DNA from: Syngnathus acus
Taxonomy: Eukaryota; Chordata; Actinopteri; Syngnathiformes; Syngnathidae
Direction of reading: 5' to 3'
Length of the DNA stretch: 64,000 bases
Assembly: GCF_901709675.1 (NCBI RefSeq)
Contig: NC_051088.1
Span: forward strand, 3,481,164 to 3,545,163
The notes under the pieces were generated by a model. It worked only from the letters and a program-made list of their open reading frames with translations, had not been told where the DNA came from and ran no database searches. Of this stretch, positions 43,561-55,704 are shown one piece after another (the stretch's first letter is position 1; each line of letters begins with the position of its first letter). A program made the translations under genes and the position numbers.

Positions 43561-44553
43561 TACCGTATTTATTCTAATTATCGCCCATATTCTAATAATC
43601 GCCCAGTGAGTGTTAGCGATGACATAAATAAAAAACATTACCTCAAATTATCGCCCATGCTGTTAAAAATTCCCACCAAAACTTTTCCGACGTGACAATC
43701 TTCTGTCACACCCAAAGCAGTTCATCGTCTTTTGACATCAGCAAACTACTTTGTTTGTGTTTGTTGTCACGATCGAGAAAAGAATTCCTGGCTTGAATTC
43801 TGGCCAGGGACATTCTTTGACTGCCGAACGTGGTTGTGGGGACGTGGAGGGCACGGGCCCTCTGCCTCAGGTTCCTAATGACTCCTCTTCCTCATTTTGG
43901 ATACGTAAACCGATCGGATTACATTGGGGAGGGAGGTGGTGGTGGGGGAGGGGGGGGTGTAGGGGGGTGTCAGTGCTGCCCCTTCCAAAAAGGCAGAGTG
44001 TCTCAAAAGACTGAAGATTGAATATGGCGACGTTCGTTAGGCTCCAAGCGCCCTGACGAGCGCCGTCTGAATGTAGAAAGCGTAAGGATAGATCAGGCGC
44101 CACCACCATGCACCTTCTGTTAAAAATTCCCACCAAAACTTTTCCTACGTGACAATCTTCTGTCACACCCAAAGCGGTTCATCGTCTTTTGACATCAGCA
44201 AACTACTTTCTTTGTGTTTGTTGTCACGATCGAGAAAAGAATTCCCGGCTTGAATTCTGGCCAGGGACATTCTTTGACTGCCGAACGTGGTTGTGGGTAC
44301 GTGGAAGGCACGGGCCCTCTGCCTCAGGTTCCTAATGACTCCTCTTCCTCACTTTGGATACGTAAACCGATCGGATTACATTGGGGAGGGAGGTGGTGGT
44401 GGTGGGGGAGTGGGGGGGTGTCAGTGCTGTCCCTCCCAAAAGGCAGAGTGTCTCAAAAGACTGAAGATTGAATATGGCGACGTTCGTTAGGCTCCAAGCG
44501 CCCTGACGAGCGCCGTCTGAATGTAGAAAACGTAAAGATAGATCAGGCGCCAC

Positions 44554-44843
44554 CAGTGGCGTAGCCAAGCCGGGGCGAGCCGGGGCGGCGCCCCGGTTAG
44601 GACTCCCTGCGCCCCGGTTGAAAAAAATCGAGCTTTTTCGATTCTTCATTTTCATGCCGTTTTTTTCTTTCGGTCTTGCGCGAATGTGCTTGCGCTATTC
44701 TATGTGCGCGATGTTATCCATTCACCGTTTGCCTCCCGGACCCGGATGTTGTTTTAGCGATCAGCGAACGGCGTGGGTTATGTTCGATTTTTTTTCCTGT
44801 GGGCGCGCGCCCCTACTGGAAAAATTCCTGGCTACGCCACTGG
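44554..44843. mobile_element. hAT MITE, CAG(A/T)GGCGTAGCC family, copy 2
   Basis: Ends CAGTGGCGTAGCCAAGC and GGCTACGCCACTG; perfect 8 bp duplication GGCGCCAC (44546-44553, 44844-44851). Nearly identical interior to the copy at 16645, plus a GC-rich block GGGGCGGCGCCCCGG near the left end. Confidence 0.93.
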
Positions 44844-45399
44844 GCGCCACCACCATGCACCTTCTGTTAAAAATTCCCCCCAAAACTTTTCCTCCACGAC
44901 CGCATGCCGACGTCATTGCGCAAGTTTAAATATGACTGATTTGACAGCACGTCGAATGTCCCTTTGAAATTGGTTTTCTCCATAAACTATGATACAATTA
45001 CACTCGTCACTCCGCTACAATATCCTCACACAATTATGTTATCGGGGCGTGCGCTCGAACAAGACGATCGCGATAACATGATGTCCGCAACATGTGATGT
45101 GCGACGGTAACGTGTCGCATCGATGGAGCGTCAATTGACGCACCCCGCTCTTAGAGGTAGATCAGAACAGCCGCTGTTCTAGTGTTAAGAACACCAGTGA
45201 GATGCAGGTATTGCATACTACATAAGGAAAATGTACATATTATCGCCCATTTCAGTGCCCCTTGGCGATTGGACAAAAAGTGTTCTCTATTAATCACCCA
45301 CCCCCCCTGTTGGACATAAACCTTCTCTAATAAAAAGCTTAAGATCAGGGGATGCTTTGAGAATAATTGTCAATTCTTGTCTATGTGAAGCCCTTTGAG

Positions 45400-45452
45400 A
45401 CTGCTTGTGATTTAGGGCTATACAAATAAACTTGACTTGACTTGACTTAATT
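45400..45452 (+). repeat. LINE/SINE 3' end with (TTGAC)n tail
   Basis: CCCTTTGAGACTGCTTGTGA, TTTAGGGCTATACAAATAAA and then CTTGACTTGACTTGACTT form a familiar fish L2-type 3' end with its pentamer tail, truncated upstream. Confidence 0.65.
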
Positions 45453-45568
45453 ATCGCCTTGGGTGATAATTTGAATAAATACGGTATTTCATACTATAGT
45501 GAAACCCCCTCCATCGTGGGTTCCAGACAGGTTCACAATCACGCTTTTTCACAGCTTGTAGTGATCAT

Positions 45569-47950
45569 ATGATGGCGCCGCGGATGGCAGCCACGGTGAG
45601 TCGCTCTCTGTTTCTTTGTCTTATTTTGTGTGTTTTCTGTGTCCTCTGCTGTCCATCCCGGATCACTTTTACCAGAGAAGCGCTGTTAAACATCGGACAG
45701 TCTTCTTCTGGTATTTTCTCTCCTGTTCTCTCCGATTCAGACTGTTTTTCTGAGATCCTAGCCGGAGCGGCGGTGCTATACAAGCTAGCGCGGCGACGGC
45801 GGCGCGGAAAACGAGCCGGAGCACTCGTAAGGCTGAGGCAGAGAGGGTTCCGTTCTGCCCTACCGTCAATTCATCTGGCGAATGTCCGCTCCCTGGCGAA
45901 CAAGATGGACGAACTGCTGCTCCTCACTTCAAGGAACACGGACTTCAGCAGATCCGCCGCGCTGTGCTTTGTGGAAACGTGGCTCAGCGAACGAACCCCC
46001 CACCACGCCGTGGAGCTAGCGGGGTATAGGCTAACTCGTGCAGATCACAGCGCGAAGCTCTCCGGAAAATCGAAGGGAGGTGGTCTCTGTTTCTACATTA
46101 ATGAACGTTGGTGTACTGATGTCACGGTGTTGAAAGAGTTTTGCAGCCCTCTCCTAGAAACACTTTTCATGAACTGCCGGCCGTTCTATTCACCACGGGA
46201 GTTCTCCTCAATCGTCATGGCGGCTGTTTACATTCCACCACATGCACGTGCGAGTGAAGCCACGCAGATGCTGGCTGACCAGGTAACAGACATGGAGAAA
46301 CTTCTACCAAATTCACTAATCATTGTTCTGGGTGATCTTAACAGGGCGAACCTCGCACACGAACTCCCCAGATACAGACAGCACGTAACGTGTCCCACCA
46401 GAGGGGTACAGACTCTGGACCACTGCTACACCGTGATCAAGGATGCATACCACTCTGCGGCTCGTGCAGCTTTAGGACTCTCGGACCACTGTCTAGTTCA
46501 TCTGATCCCGGCCTACAGGCAGAAACTAAAAACTTCTAAGCCTGTGGTGAGGACTGTGAGGAAGTGGACAGTGGAGTCAAGGCAGGACCTCCAAGCCTGC
46601 TTTGACTGCACCGATTGGGGAGTTTTCGAGGCTGCAACTTCAGACTTGCATGAACTCACTGACACTGTCACATCATACATCAGTTTTTGTGAGGATCTGT
46701 GTGTGCAGACTAAGACCTTCTGCACGTACAACAACGACAAACCTTGGTTTACACCGAACCTCAGGAGGCTGCGCAAAGTCAAGGAGGAGGCCTACAGGAG
46801 CGGCGACCGCGACCTGTTCAAGCAGACCAGAAACACACTGAACCGAGAGGTCAGCAAAGCCAGGAGGTGTTACGGGGAGAACCTGAAGAGACACCTCTCT
46901 GCCAATCCTGATCCCTCAACAGTGTGGAAAGGTCTGCAGAGCATCACGGGGTACAAGAAACGAACCCCCCGTCCTGTGGAGAGCCCAAGGCTTGCTAACC
47001 AGCTAAACAGGTTCTACTGCAGGTTTGATCAGTCCTCCCACACAACGGGACTTCCTGCAGCACAATCTACATACTCACCTCTCCCCACAACTACTCTGTC
47101 CACACCTCTATCATCGTTGTCACCCACTCTCTCTCTTGCAGAGGCCGCGCCCGCACTCCAGATCCACGAGGAGGAAGTGCGCCAGATGTTCCGGAGACAA
47201 AAGACCAGGAAGGCACCGGGCCCAGACGGCGTGTCACTTTCCTGCTTGAAAGTCTGCGCTGAGCAGCTGGCCCCCACCTTTGCACGGATCTTCAACCGCT
47301 CTCTGGAGCTGTGTGAGGTGCCCTCGTGCTTCAAGAGCTCCACCATCGTTGCAGTGGCCAAGAAGCCCGCCATCACAGGTTTGAATGACTACAGACCTGT
47401 CGCACTGACATCTGTGGTCATGAAATCTTTCGAGAGGTTAGTGCTGAACCACCTGAAGGATGTCACGGGCCCCCTGCTTGACCCCCTCCAGTTTGCCTAC
47501 CGGGCAAACAGGTCAGTGGATGATGCGGTCAACGTGGGACTGCACTACATCCTGCACCACCTGGACACCCCAGGAACGTACGCCAGGATCCTGTTCGTGG
47601 ACTTCAGCTCGGCGTTCAACACCATCGCTCCTGACATCCTCCAACAGAAGCTCATCCAGCTTGCGGTGCCTGCCTCCACCTGTCAGTGGATCACCAGCTT
47701 CCTGACCAACAGGAGACAGCGTGTGAGGCTGGGGGGCATCACATCTGACACCCGGACCACCAATACTGGAGCCCCTCAGGGGTGCATCCTCTCCCCACTG
47801 CTCTTCTCTCTCTACACCAATGATTTCTCCTCAGGTGACTCTCCTGTGAAGCTCCTGAAGTACGCAGACGACACCACTCTCATCGGACTGATCCAGGACG
47901 GTGATGAGACTGCGTACAGACAAGAGGTGGAGCGGCTGGTCCACTGGTGA
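45569..47950 (+). CDS. L2/Rex1-group LINE ORF2: endonuclease and reverse transcriptase, truncated by stop
   Basis: Frame of 793 codons. An apurinic-type endonuclease comes first ([44 protein letters not shown]), then a linker and the reverse transcriptase ([76 protein letters not shown] with the YADD catalytic box). TGA at 47948 interrupts the protein right after the RT core, at VERLVHW. The sequence continues to 48537 in the same and other frames with more stops. The start is the first Met of a GC-rich ATGGCGCCGCGGATGGC beginning. Confidence 0.88.
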   Translation: MMAPRMAATVSRSLFLCLILCVFCVLCCPSRITFTREALLNIGQSSSGIFSPVLSDSDCFSEILAGAAVLYKLARRRRRGKRAGALVRLRQRGFRSALPSIHLANVRSLANKMDELLLLTSRNTDFSRSAALCFVETWLSERTPHHAVELAGYRLTRADHSAKLSGKSKGGGLCFYINERWCTDVTVLKEFCSPLLETLFMNCRPFYSPREFSSIVMAAVYIPPHARASEATQMLADQVTDMEKLLPNSLIIVLGDLNRANLAHELPRYRQHVTCPTRGVQTLDHCYTVIKDAYHSAARAALGLSDHCLVHLIPAYRQKLKTSKPVVRTVRKWTVESRQDLQACFDCTDWGVFEAATSDLHELTDTVTSYISFCEDLCVQTKTFCTYNNDKPWFTPNLRRLRKVKEEAYRSGDRDLFKQTRNTLNREVSKARRCYGENLKRHLSANPDPSTVWKGLQSITGYKKRTPRPVESPRLANQLNRFYCRFDQSSHTTGLPAAQSTYSPLPTTTLSTPLSSLSPTLSLAEAAPALQIHEEEVRQMFRRQKTRKAPGPDGVSLSCLKVCAEQLAPTFARIFNRSLELCEVPSCFKSSTIVAVAKKPAITGLNDYRPVALTSVVMKSFERLVLNHLKDVTGPLLDPLQFAYRANRSVDDAVNVGLHYILHHLDTPGTYARILFVDFSSAFNTIAPDILQQKLIQLAVPASTCQWITSFLTNRRQRVRLGGITSDTRTTNTGAPQGCILSPLLFSLYTNDFSSGDSPVKLLKYADDTTLIGLIQDGDETAYRQEVERLVHW

Positions 47951-48742
47951 AGCCAAAACCACCTGGAGCTGAACCCGCTCAAGACCGTGGAGATGACAGT
48001 GGACTTCAGGCGAGACCCTTCACCACTTTTACCCCTCACTATCCGCAGTAATACTATTCTCTCCACAAGTTCCTGGGAACCACAATCTCTCGGGACCTGA
48101 AATGGACCGGCCACATAGACTCTGTCCGGAAGAAGGCCCAGCAGAGGCTGTACTTCCTGAGACAGCTCAAGAAGTTCAACCTGCCGTGAGAGCTTCTGAA
48201 GACCTTCTACACTGCCATCATCCAGTCTGTCCTCTGCACCTCCATCACTGTCTGGTTTGGATCAGCCTCCAAACAAGACAAGCACAGACTGCAACGGACA
48301 ATCAGGACTGCAGAAAAGATCATTGGAATCAACCTCCCATCTATCCAAGACTTGTACCTGTCCAGGACCAGGAAACGTGCAACGAACATCTCTACAGACC
48401 CTTCTCACCCAGGTTGCAGTCTGTTTGAACTACTCCCCTCCGGACGGCGTTATAGAGCTCGGTACGCCAAAACCAGCAGACACAGAGACAGCTTCTTCCC
48501 CCAGGCTGTTGCTCTGATGAACTCACACCACTCTTAGAGTCTCAGAGTCATTACTGTGCAATAACATCCTGCTCTTCACACCTTTTGTGAAGGTCTACAC
48601 TGTTTTTGCCATTTTTCACATGTCCTGAGTGTTGTTAGTCACCTAAATGTTGAACAGAGGGTGTGTTTTACCGAAGTCAAATTCCTTGTTTGGCACGCTC
48701 AAACATGGCGAATAAAAAACTCTTGAATCTTGAATCTTGAAT
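45569..48742 (+). mobile_element. non-LTR retrotransposon, L2/Rex1 group, almost full length
   Basis: It covers ORF2, a degraded RT C-terminal region (readable again as LYFLRQLKKFN, SITVWFGSASKQDKHRLQRT, LLPSGRRYRARYAK up to 48537), a 3' UTR of about 200 bp (GGCGAATAAAAAACTC) and a (TTGAATC)n tail at 48723-48742. At least two in-frame stops and a probable frameshift make it inactive. The clade is named from motif style only. Confidence 0.85.
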
Positions 48743-49149
48743 CAACCACTACATAGTAGCACACTTGTTTAGTTTGTGAACAGTGGAAATTTGAAAGAAG
48801 AACAGCCTAGTTTTTGTTGAACATTATTGAACGACTGCTGCAATCCTGCTCAAAAGAGACAGCTATAGGTTAATTTTACAATACCTACACTTCCGTTCAA
48901 AAGTTTGGGGTCACCGAGACAGTTTAGTGTTTTCCATGAAAACTAACATAATTGCACAAGGGTTTTCTAATCATCCATTAGCCTTCCAACGCAATTAGCA
49001 AACACAATGGACCATTAGAACAATGGAGAGATGGTTGCTGGAAATGGGCCTATGTAGATGTTGCATTAAAAAAACAGACGTTTGCAGCTTGACTAGTCCT
49101 TTCCCACATTAACAATGTAAAGAGTGTATTCCTGATTAGTTTAATGTTG

Positions 49150-52100
49150 TCCATCCATCCATCCATCCATCCATCCATCTTCTTCCAAGGCGTTCTCAGG
49201 CCAGCTGAGAGACATAGTCTCTCCAGCGCGTCCTGGGTCGTCCCCGGCGTCTCTTACCGGTGGGACATGCCCGGAACACCTCCCCAGGGAGGCGTCCAGG
49301 AGGCATCCTGATGAGATGCCCGAGCCACCTCATCTGGTTCCTCTCAACGGGGAGGAGTAGCGACTCTACTCCGAGTCTCTCCCGGATGACCGAGCTTCTC
49401 ACCCTATCTCTAAGGGAGAGCCCGGACATCCTGCGGAGAAAACTCATTTCGGCCGCTTGTATCCGGGATCTCGTTCTTTCGGTCATGACCCATAGCTCGT
49501 GACCATAGGTGAGGGTAGGAGCGTAAATCGACCGATAAATTGAGAGCTTTGCCTTTTGGCTCAGCTCTCTCTTTACCACGACGGACCGGTACAGAGTCCG
49601 CATTACTGCCGACGCTGCACCGATCCGCCTGTCGATCTCGCGCTCCATCCTCCCCTCACTCGTGAACAAGACCCCAAGATACTTAAACTCCTCCACTTGG
49701 GGCAGGATCTCATCCCCGATCCGGAGAGGGCATTCCACCCTTTTCCGATCAAGGACCATGGACTCGGATTTGGAGGTGCTGACCCTCATCCCGACCGCTT
49801 CACACTCGGCTGCGAACCGCTCCAGTGAGAGCTGGAGATCACGGCCTGAAGAAGCCAACAGCACCACGTCGTCTGCAAAAAGCAGAGACTCGATGCTGAG
49901 GTCCCCAAACCGGACCCCCTCAACGCCTCGGCTGCGCCTAGAAATTTTGTCCGTAAAACCTATGAAGAGAATTGGTGACAAAGGGCAGCCTTGGCGGAGT
50001 CCAACCCTCACTGGGAACGAATCCGACTTACTGCCGGAAATGCGGACCAAACTCTGGCATCGGTGATACAGGGACCGAACCGCCCTTATCAGCTGGCTCG
50101 GTACCCCGTACTCCCGAAGCACCCCCCTCAGAACCTCCCGAGGGACACGGTCGAACGCCTTCTCCAAGTCCACAAAACACATGTGGACTGGTTGGGCGAA
50201 CTCCCATGCACCCTCGAGGATCCTGCTGAGGGTGAAGAGCTGGTCCACTGTTCCACGGCCAGGACGAAAGCCACACTGTTCCTCCTGAATCCGAGGTTCG
50301 ACCTCCCCACGGACCCTCCTCTCCAGCACCCCTGAATAGACCTTACCAGGGAGGCTGAGGAGTGTAATTCCCCTGTAATTGGAACACACCCTCCGGTCCC
50401 CCTTCTTAAAGAGGGGAACCACCACCCCAGTCTGCCAATCCAGAGGCACTGTCCACGCAATGTTGTAGAGGCGTGTCAGCCATGACAGCCCCACAACATC
50501 CAGAGCCCTTCAGAACTCCGGGCGGAACTCATCCACCCCCGGGGCCTTGCCACCGAGGAGTTTTTTAACTACCTCAGTTACTTCGACCCCAGAGATTGGA
50601 GAGTCCGCCTCAGAGTCCCCAGGCCCTGCTTCCACAATGGAAGGCGTGTAAGTGGAATTGAGGAGGTCTTCGAAGTATTCTCCCCACCGACACACGACGT
50701 CCCGAGTCGAGGTCAGCAGCACGCCATCCCCACTGTAAACAGTGTTGACGTTGCACTGCTTCCCCCTCCTGAGACGCCGGATGGTGGACCAGAATTTCCT
50801 CGAAGCCGTCCGGAAGTCATTCTCCATGGCCTCGCCAAACTCCTCCCACGCCCGGGTTTTTGCCTCAGCAACCGCCGAAGCCGCGTTCCGCTTGGCCATC
50901 CGGTACCTGTCAGCTGCCTCCGGAGTCCCGCTGGCCAAAACGGCCCGATAGGACTCCTTCTTCAGCTTGACGGCATCCCTTACTGCCGGTGTCCACCAGC
51001 GTGTTCGGGGATTGCCGCCACGACAGGCACCAATGACCTTACGGCCACAGCTGCGGTCGGCCGCCTCAACAATGGAGGCGCGGAACAAGGTCCACTCGGA
51101 CTCAATGTCCCCCGCCTCCCCCAGGACGTGGGAAAAGCTCTGCCGGAGGTGGGAGTTGAAGCTCTTCCTGACAGGGGATTCTGCCAGACGTTCCCAGCAG
51201 ACCCTCACAGAGCGTTTGGGTCTGCTAGGTCGGACCGGCATCTTCCCCCACCATCGGAGCCAACCCACCACCAGGTGGTGATCAGTTGACAGCTCCGCCC
51301 CTCTCTTCGCCCGAGTGTCCAAAACATGCGGCCGCAAATCCGATGACACGACTACAAAGTCGATCATCGAACTGCGGCCTAGGGTGTCCTGGTGCCAAGT
51401 GCACACATGGACACCCTTATGTTTGAACATGGTGTTCATTATAGAAAATCCGTGTCGAGCACAGAAGTCCAATAATAGAACACCGCTCGGGTTCAGATCG
51501 GGGGGGCCGTTTCTCCCAATCACGCCCTTCCAGGTCTCACTGTCATTGCCCACGTGAGCATTGAAGTCACCCAGTAGAACGATGGAGTCCCCAGATGGAG
51601 CGCTCTCCAGCACCTCCTCCAGGGACTCCAAGAAGGGTGGGTACTCTGAGCTGCCGTTTGGTGCATAGACACAAACAACAGTCAGGACCCGTCCCCCCAC
51701 CCGAAGGCGGAGGGAGGCTACCCTCTCGTTCACCGGGGTGAACCCCAATGGGGGGCAATACGTATACCCACACCTGCTCGACGCCTCTCACCCTGGGCAA
51801 CTGCAGAGTGGAAGAGAGTCCAGCCCCTCTCGAGAGGGCTTGTACCAGAACCCAAACTGTGCATGGAGGCAAGTCCGACTATATCTAGTCGGAACTTTTC
51901 TGCCTCGCACACCAGCTCGGGCTCCTTTCCAGCCAGAGAGGTGACATTCCATGTCCCAAGAGCCAGCTTCTGCAGCCGGGGATCAGACCGCCAAGGTCCC
52001 TGCCTTTGGCCGCCGCCCAGCTTACACTGCACCCGACCCCTTTGGCCCCTCCCACAGGTGGTGAGCCCATGGGAAGGGGGACCCACGTTTCCTTTTCGGG

Positions 52101-52407
52101 CTGTGCCCGGCCGGGCTCCATGGGCGAAGGCCCGGCCACCAGACGCTCGCCTTCGAGCCCCGCCTCCAGGCCTGGCTCCAGAGGGGGGCCCCGGTGACCC
52201 GCGTCCGGGCGAGGGAAAACGAGATCCATTTATGTTGTTCATCATAAGGGGCTAATGTGAGCTGTGCTTTGTCTGGCCCCTCACCTAGGACCCGTTTGCC
52301 ATGGGTGACCCTACCAGGGGCATGAAGCCCCAGACAACATGGCTCCTAGGATCATAGGGGCACGCAAACCCCTCCACCACGATAAGGTGACGACTCACGG
52401 AGGGGAA
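49150..52407 (-). mobile_element. RTE/Rex3-type LINE, nearly full length
   Basis: It runs on the minus strand from a 5' UTR (CGTCACCTTATCGTGGTGGA near 52390) to a (TGGA)n tail at 49150-49180. The protein lies in three consecutive frames: endonuclease start 51730-52245 (LALGTWNVTSLAGKEPELVC), endonuclease/linker 50510-51748 ([19 protein letters not shown]) and RT 49196-50494. Two frameshifts (near 51740 and 50500) and one 3' deletion between CGCCTTGG and GAAGATGGATGG make it defective. Two of its three frames are long and open, which suggests a fairly recent copy. Confidence 0.9.
49196..52245 (-). pseudogene. RTE ORF2 (endonuclease, reverse transcriptase), frameshifted
   Basis: RT landmarks in order on the minus strand: VVPLFKKGDRRVCSNYRGIT, FVDLEKAFDRVPREVL, GLRQGCPLSPILF, LLFADDVVLLASSGRD (FADD catalytic box), FKYLGVLFTSEGRMEREIDR, and the C-terminal GKRRRGRPRTRWRDYVSQLA. 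The upstream frame has linker residues [10 protein letters not shown] next to the frameshift at about 50500. The enzyme would nick and copy DNA in target-primed retrotransposition; this copy cannot make one continuous protein. Confidence 0.88.
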
Positions 52408-52605
52408 AAAATAACGATTTGATTTTAAAAAGAAGGACATCTATTTCTAAGTGACTCCAAACATTTGAACGGTAGTGTATCTCTGGAAATAATTATTGAT
52501 CTATAGTTTAGATGTTAAGTTTGCTAGTTTGGATGACACAAGATTTGTTTACTGTTAAGACAGTGAGGGAAAAGCACACTGTTACGCTCACTGTACAATG
52601 CTGCT

Positions 52606-52990
52606 TGTCAGGGTTTTCCAGATTATCTTGATCGTATGATTATGTTGGAATGTAACCTGTAATAAATAACCTAGCTAGATTAGTTTTATGCTTATGTTGG
52701 AACGTAACCTGTAATAAATAACCTAGCTTGTCCCATCCTACACAACGTCGTAAAACACCCCCTGCTATGCTTTGACTAGAGGTCAAGGGCTTTCTCTCCA
52801 TCCAGTCCACTCTCACCCCCACCCTGTTTCTCTTAATAAAAATGCTCTTGCAAGAGGCCAGAGTCAGACCTCATTCGATCATCGCTGTATGCACAGCGAC
52901 GAATGACTCTCCACCTGCAGGTGTTTAAAAGGGCATACTGTCTCCCGTGTGGTTCTTGCAAAATAAGTTAGAGTGAGCACCACTCTAACA
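52606..52990 (+). mobile_element. solo LTR, 385 bp
   Basis: It starts TGTCAGGG and ends CTCTAACA, with a 5 bp duplication CTGCT (52601-52605, 52991-52995). Contents: a 60 bp tandem repeat around AACCTGTAATAAATAACCTA, the U3 block shared with the LTR at 41800, an AATAAA signal (CTTAATAAAAATGC near 52836), and a U5 with GACCTCATTCGATCATCGC. Confidence 0.8.
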
Positions 52991-53160
52991 CTGCTCATAC
53001 ATTCTCACTATATTGTCTTTGTATTATCTTAAAGCTGTATCTAAATGCCTTTAAAAAGTTTTACGTGCATTAATGCTAGATAACATGCCTGAGAGTATTT
53101 AAAAAGAGTATTTATAGATGACATCGAGTTATTTCAGTGACCATTCAAGATATTCTTTCT

Positions 53161-55655
53161 TTAATGGAAAAGAACCAACCATTTTGTAGACATCTGCAAG
53201 CGGTTCACCAACCTGATGAGCTGAAACACTGCCGCTTCCACAGCTAACGCGGTGTCAGCCACTGACAGCTCCCTGAAACCACACCTTCACACATGCACAC
53301 GTGACTATGGTCATCAGCCCTGAGACTGTGTGGCCCATGTACGGATAATGTATCAGCATTTACTGTATATACACACAAACCTTAAATCAAGGGCCAGTCT
53401 CTCTCCTTCTTCTGTTGTCACCTCCCTGCCAATTTCCAAGTCTGCTTTATTGGCAACCAGCACTGCTGGGACAGCTTAGTCACAAATGGAGTGTTAGGAC
53501 ACTTGTATGTCTTTGTTAGAGAATTTAATGAGTAATGTCACGTGTATGCATAAACACTTGTATGTATCTCCACAACACTGGGAGTATTTGGTGACGGAGT
53601 GTGTGCGCACGTGTGTCAAGGTGACAATAGGCAGGCTTTCATCCAGGGGTTACACAGAGAGCAAACAGTGAACACGCCGTTCCTGTGCGCATCACACACA
53701 CAATGCTGCTTCTGGTGTTTAGCTGGGTTAGTCAGGAGTCAATGTCTTACTTCTGAGGCAACCACGTCGCTGTCAAATTCGTGTGAGGTCTCTCATGTTT
53801 GAGAGTCGAGTCCTTTCTTACCCAGACTCCTTTTGGTTTGGTCAATGAGTCTTTTGAGCCGTGAGACCTCCAAGAAACTTTGGCGGTGCGTGATGGAATA
53901 GAGCAACAAGAAGCCATCAGCCCAGCGGATGGAAGCCTCCAGAGAAGGCGCACAGTTCTCCTGTCACACTCACACACAATGCCACAAGTCTACTTTAAAG
54001 CGCTTCATGTGAATGAGTTGCCTTTCACAATCAACATTTTCTATTGCATACTACAACTACAAATACAACATTGCTATGCAAACGTGGGCCGTTCATTAAA
54101 TGCTTTTATTTAATATAATTGTAAGAGTTATTTTTTTTTCATTAAATGCTACTGTTGGATTTGGTCCACAATTTAAGGAGCGCTATCTGCGCCTCACGGC
54201 AAAAGCCATTGCCAATCACCTGTTATCCAATTTACTCACTGCATGCTCGTTTAATTTCTTCAGATTTAGGAAAATGCAAAGACACTGAAGCAGAAATTAG
54301 ACTTACACAGGTTGGTTGAGTTCAATCATAATTCTTGTTAAGAAAGCTCTGTTTTCAGGAAAGTACAATACAGCGCTGGGCCTTTCAAGAGCAGAAAGTC
54401 TCCATTCAGAAAAGGCAACGTTCAAGGTTCTTTGGTCAGCTTATATTCAGTTGGACAGGCCGGTGTGGGGCGAGTTTGATGGGTGATGAGTCGTTGGGGT
54501 GGGGCGAGTTCGCAGTAGAGTTTGATTCCATGGGAGTGGGTGCTGGTTCTGGACGATTCGGTGTGTGTGTGGGGGCTGTTGTCTTCCATCCCGTCTTTCG
54601 GCCTTGGTGATCATCTTTGGCAGAGTCCTTGGCTGTCTCCCTCTGGCACCTGCTGGTTTTATCTCCAAGTGACCTTCCTGTAAACATTCTGCTCCATTCC
54701 TACACTGTCGCACCTCATCCATTCGTCATTCTTTCAATTTTGTCATTTTGTACGGAATTATGTGAGCTTTTGGCTGTGACATCATCAATTTATTAATGTT
54801 CCCTGACGATGCAAAGTTTGTTCTTTTGATACTCCATGTCTTTGCTTACATCATTACATTCTTAGTTTAATCATGCTTCCGCACGTATCTCTTCTTTGTT
54901 AGGCAAAACATTTCCCTCTGTGCAGAGCGTTCAGTAGTAATCGAAAAGCTGGCGTCCCGCATTAGGCGACATATGACGTTTAGTCAAAACACAAGATATA
55001 ATCAAGTACTGAACGGTCAAGACGACTCTGGCCGTGTCCATGATTTAGAGAGAAAACATCAGGCATGCATTACACAGTTCCTTAAGGGTCATTAAGCTAT
55101 TGAGGCAACATATCAAAAGACATTTATTTTGCAGTGCACAGAAATACATATTGAATCGTGAAGTTGTAGCAACCTCTGTTATTATCTTATATCAAAGAAT
55201 GTCTAGTTATGTCTTCTTTATTGGTTGACTCCATGAATATACTTGTCTGCTTATCCAAAGAGATGTGAGCGTATCTGTTATTGTGGCTATGCGGGTTTTG
55301 TGTCTTTTGACCCTATTCCTTCACTACAATAATCCTAAAATGAGTACACACAAATGAAAATCTAGTGAAACAAGCATTTTTGATTAAATCACCAATTCTC
55401 CAGCAATAGACAACAAGTGAGACTTCATCAAAACATTTGTGTTGACTGGAAATTGAATAATAAGAGCTTACGTAACAAGTTGTGAAGGCTTTGGAATGGG
55501 TTTCTGGGTGATGTGACAATAACAACAAATATACCTTAAAAGCTGGATCCAAGATTTCAAGGTCAACAGCTTCCTGGTCGACCAGACGACAGCATCTGTA
55601 GTCACCTCTGTGGTGGAACACATGACTATCGTGAGAGGGGAGAATATATTATATA

Positions 55656-55704
<49 letters not shown>

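Larger units (their letters stand above)
43561..45486. mobile_element. TIR element, TACCGTATTTATTCTAATTA family, with internal tandem duplication
   Basis: Ends TACCGTATTTATTCTAATTA and, inverted, GGTGATAATTTGAATAAATACGGTA (last 20 shown by position 45467-45486). The interior has a tandem duplication with a period of about 450 bp (unit starts near 43661, 44118 and a stub at 44866). The second unit carries a hAT MITE (44554-44843). Near 45340-45450 lies a LINE or SINE 3' end (TTTAGGGCTATACAAATAAA) with a (CTTGA)n tail. No transposase. Confidence 0.7.
48886..52479. mobile_element. Tc1/mariner-type MITE split by an RTE LINE
   Basis: The left arm TACACTTCCGTTCAAAAGTT (48886) and the right arm ending CATTTGAACGGTAGTGTA (52479) are inverted repeats with TA at both ends. 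The left part (48886-49149) and right part (about 52408-52479) make one non-autonomous element of about 335 bp. The LINE at 49150-52407 lies between them, so the MITE is older. Confidence 0.85.

Noticed and set aside
49260-50335. Plus-strand open frames opposite the RTE reverse transcriptase
   Set aside because: Shadows of the minus-strand ORF2; no domain of their own.
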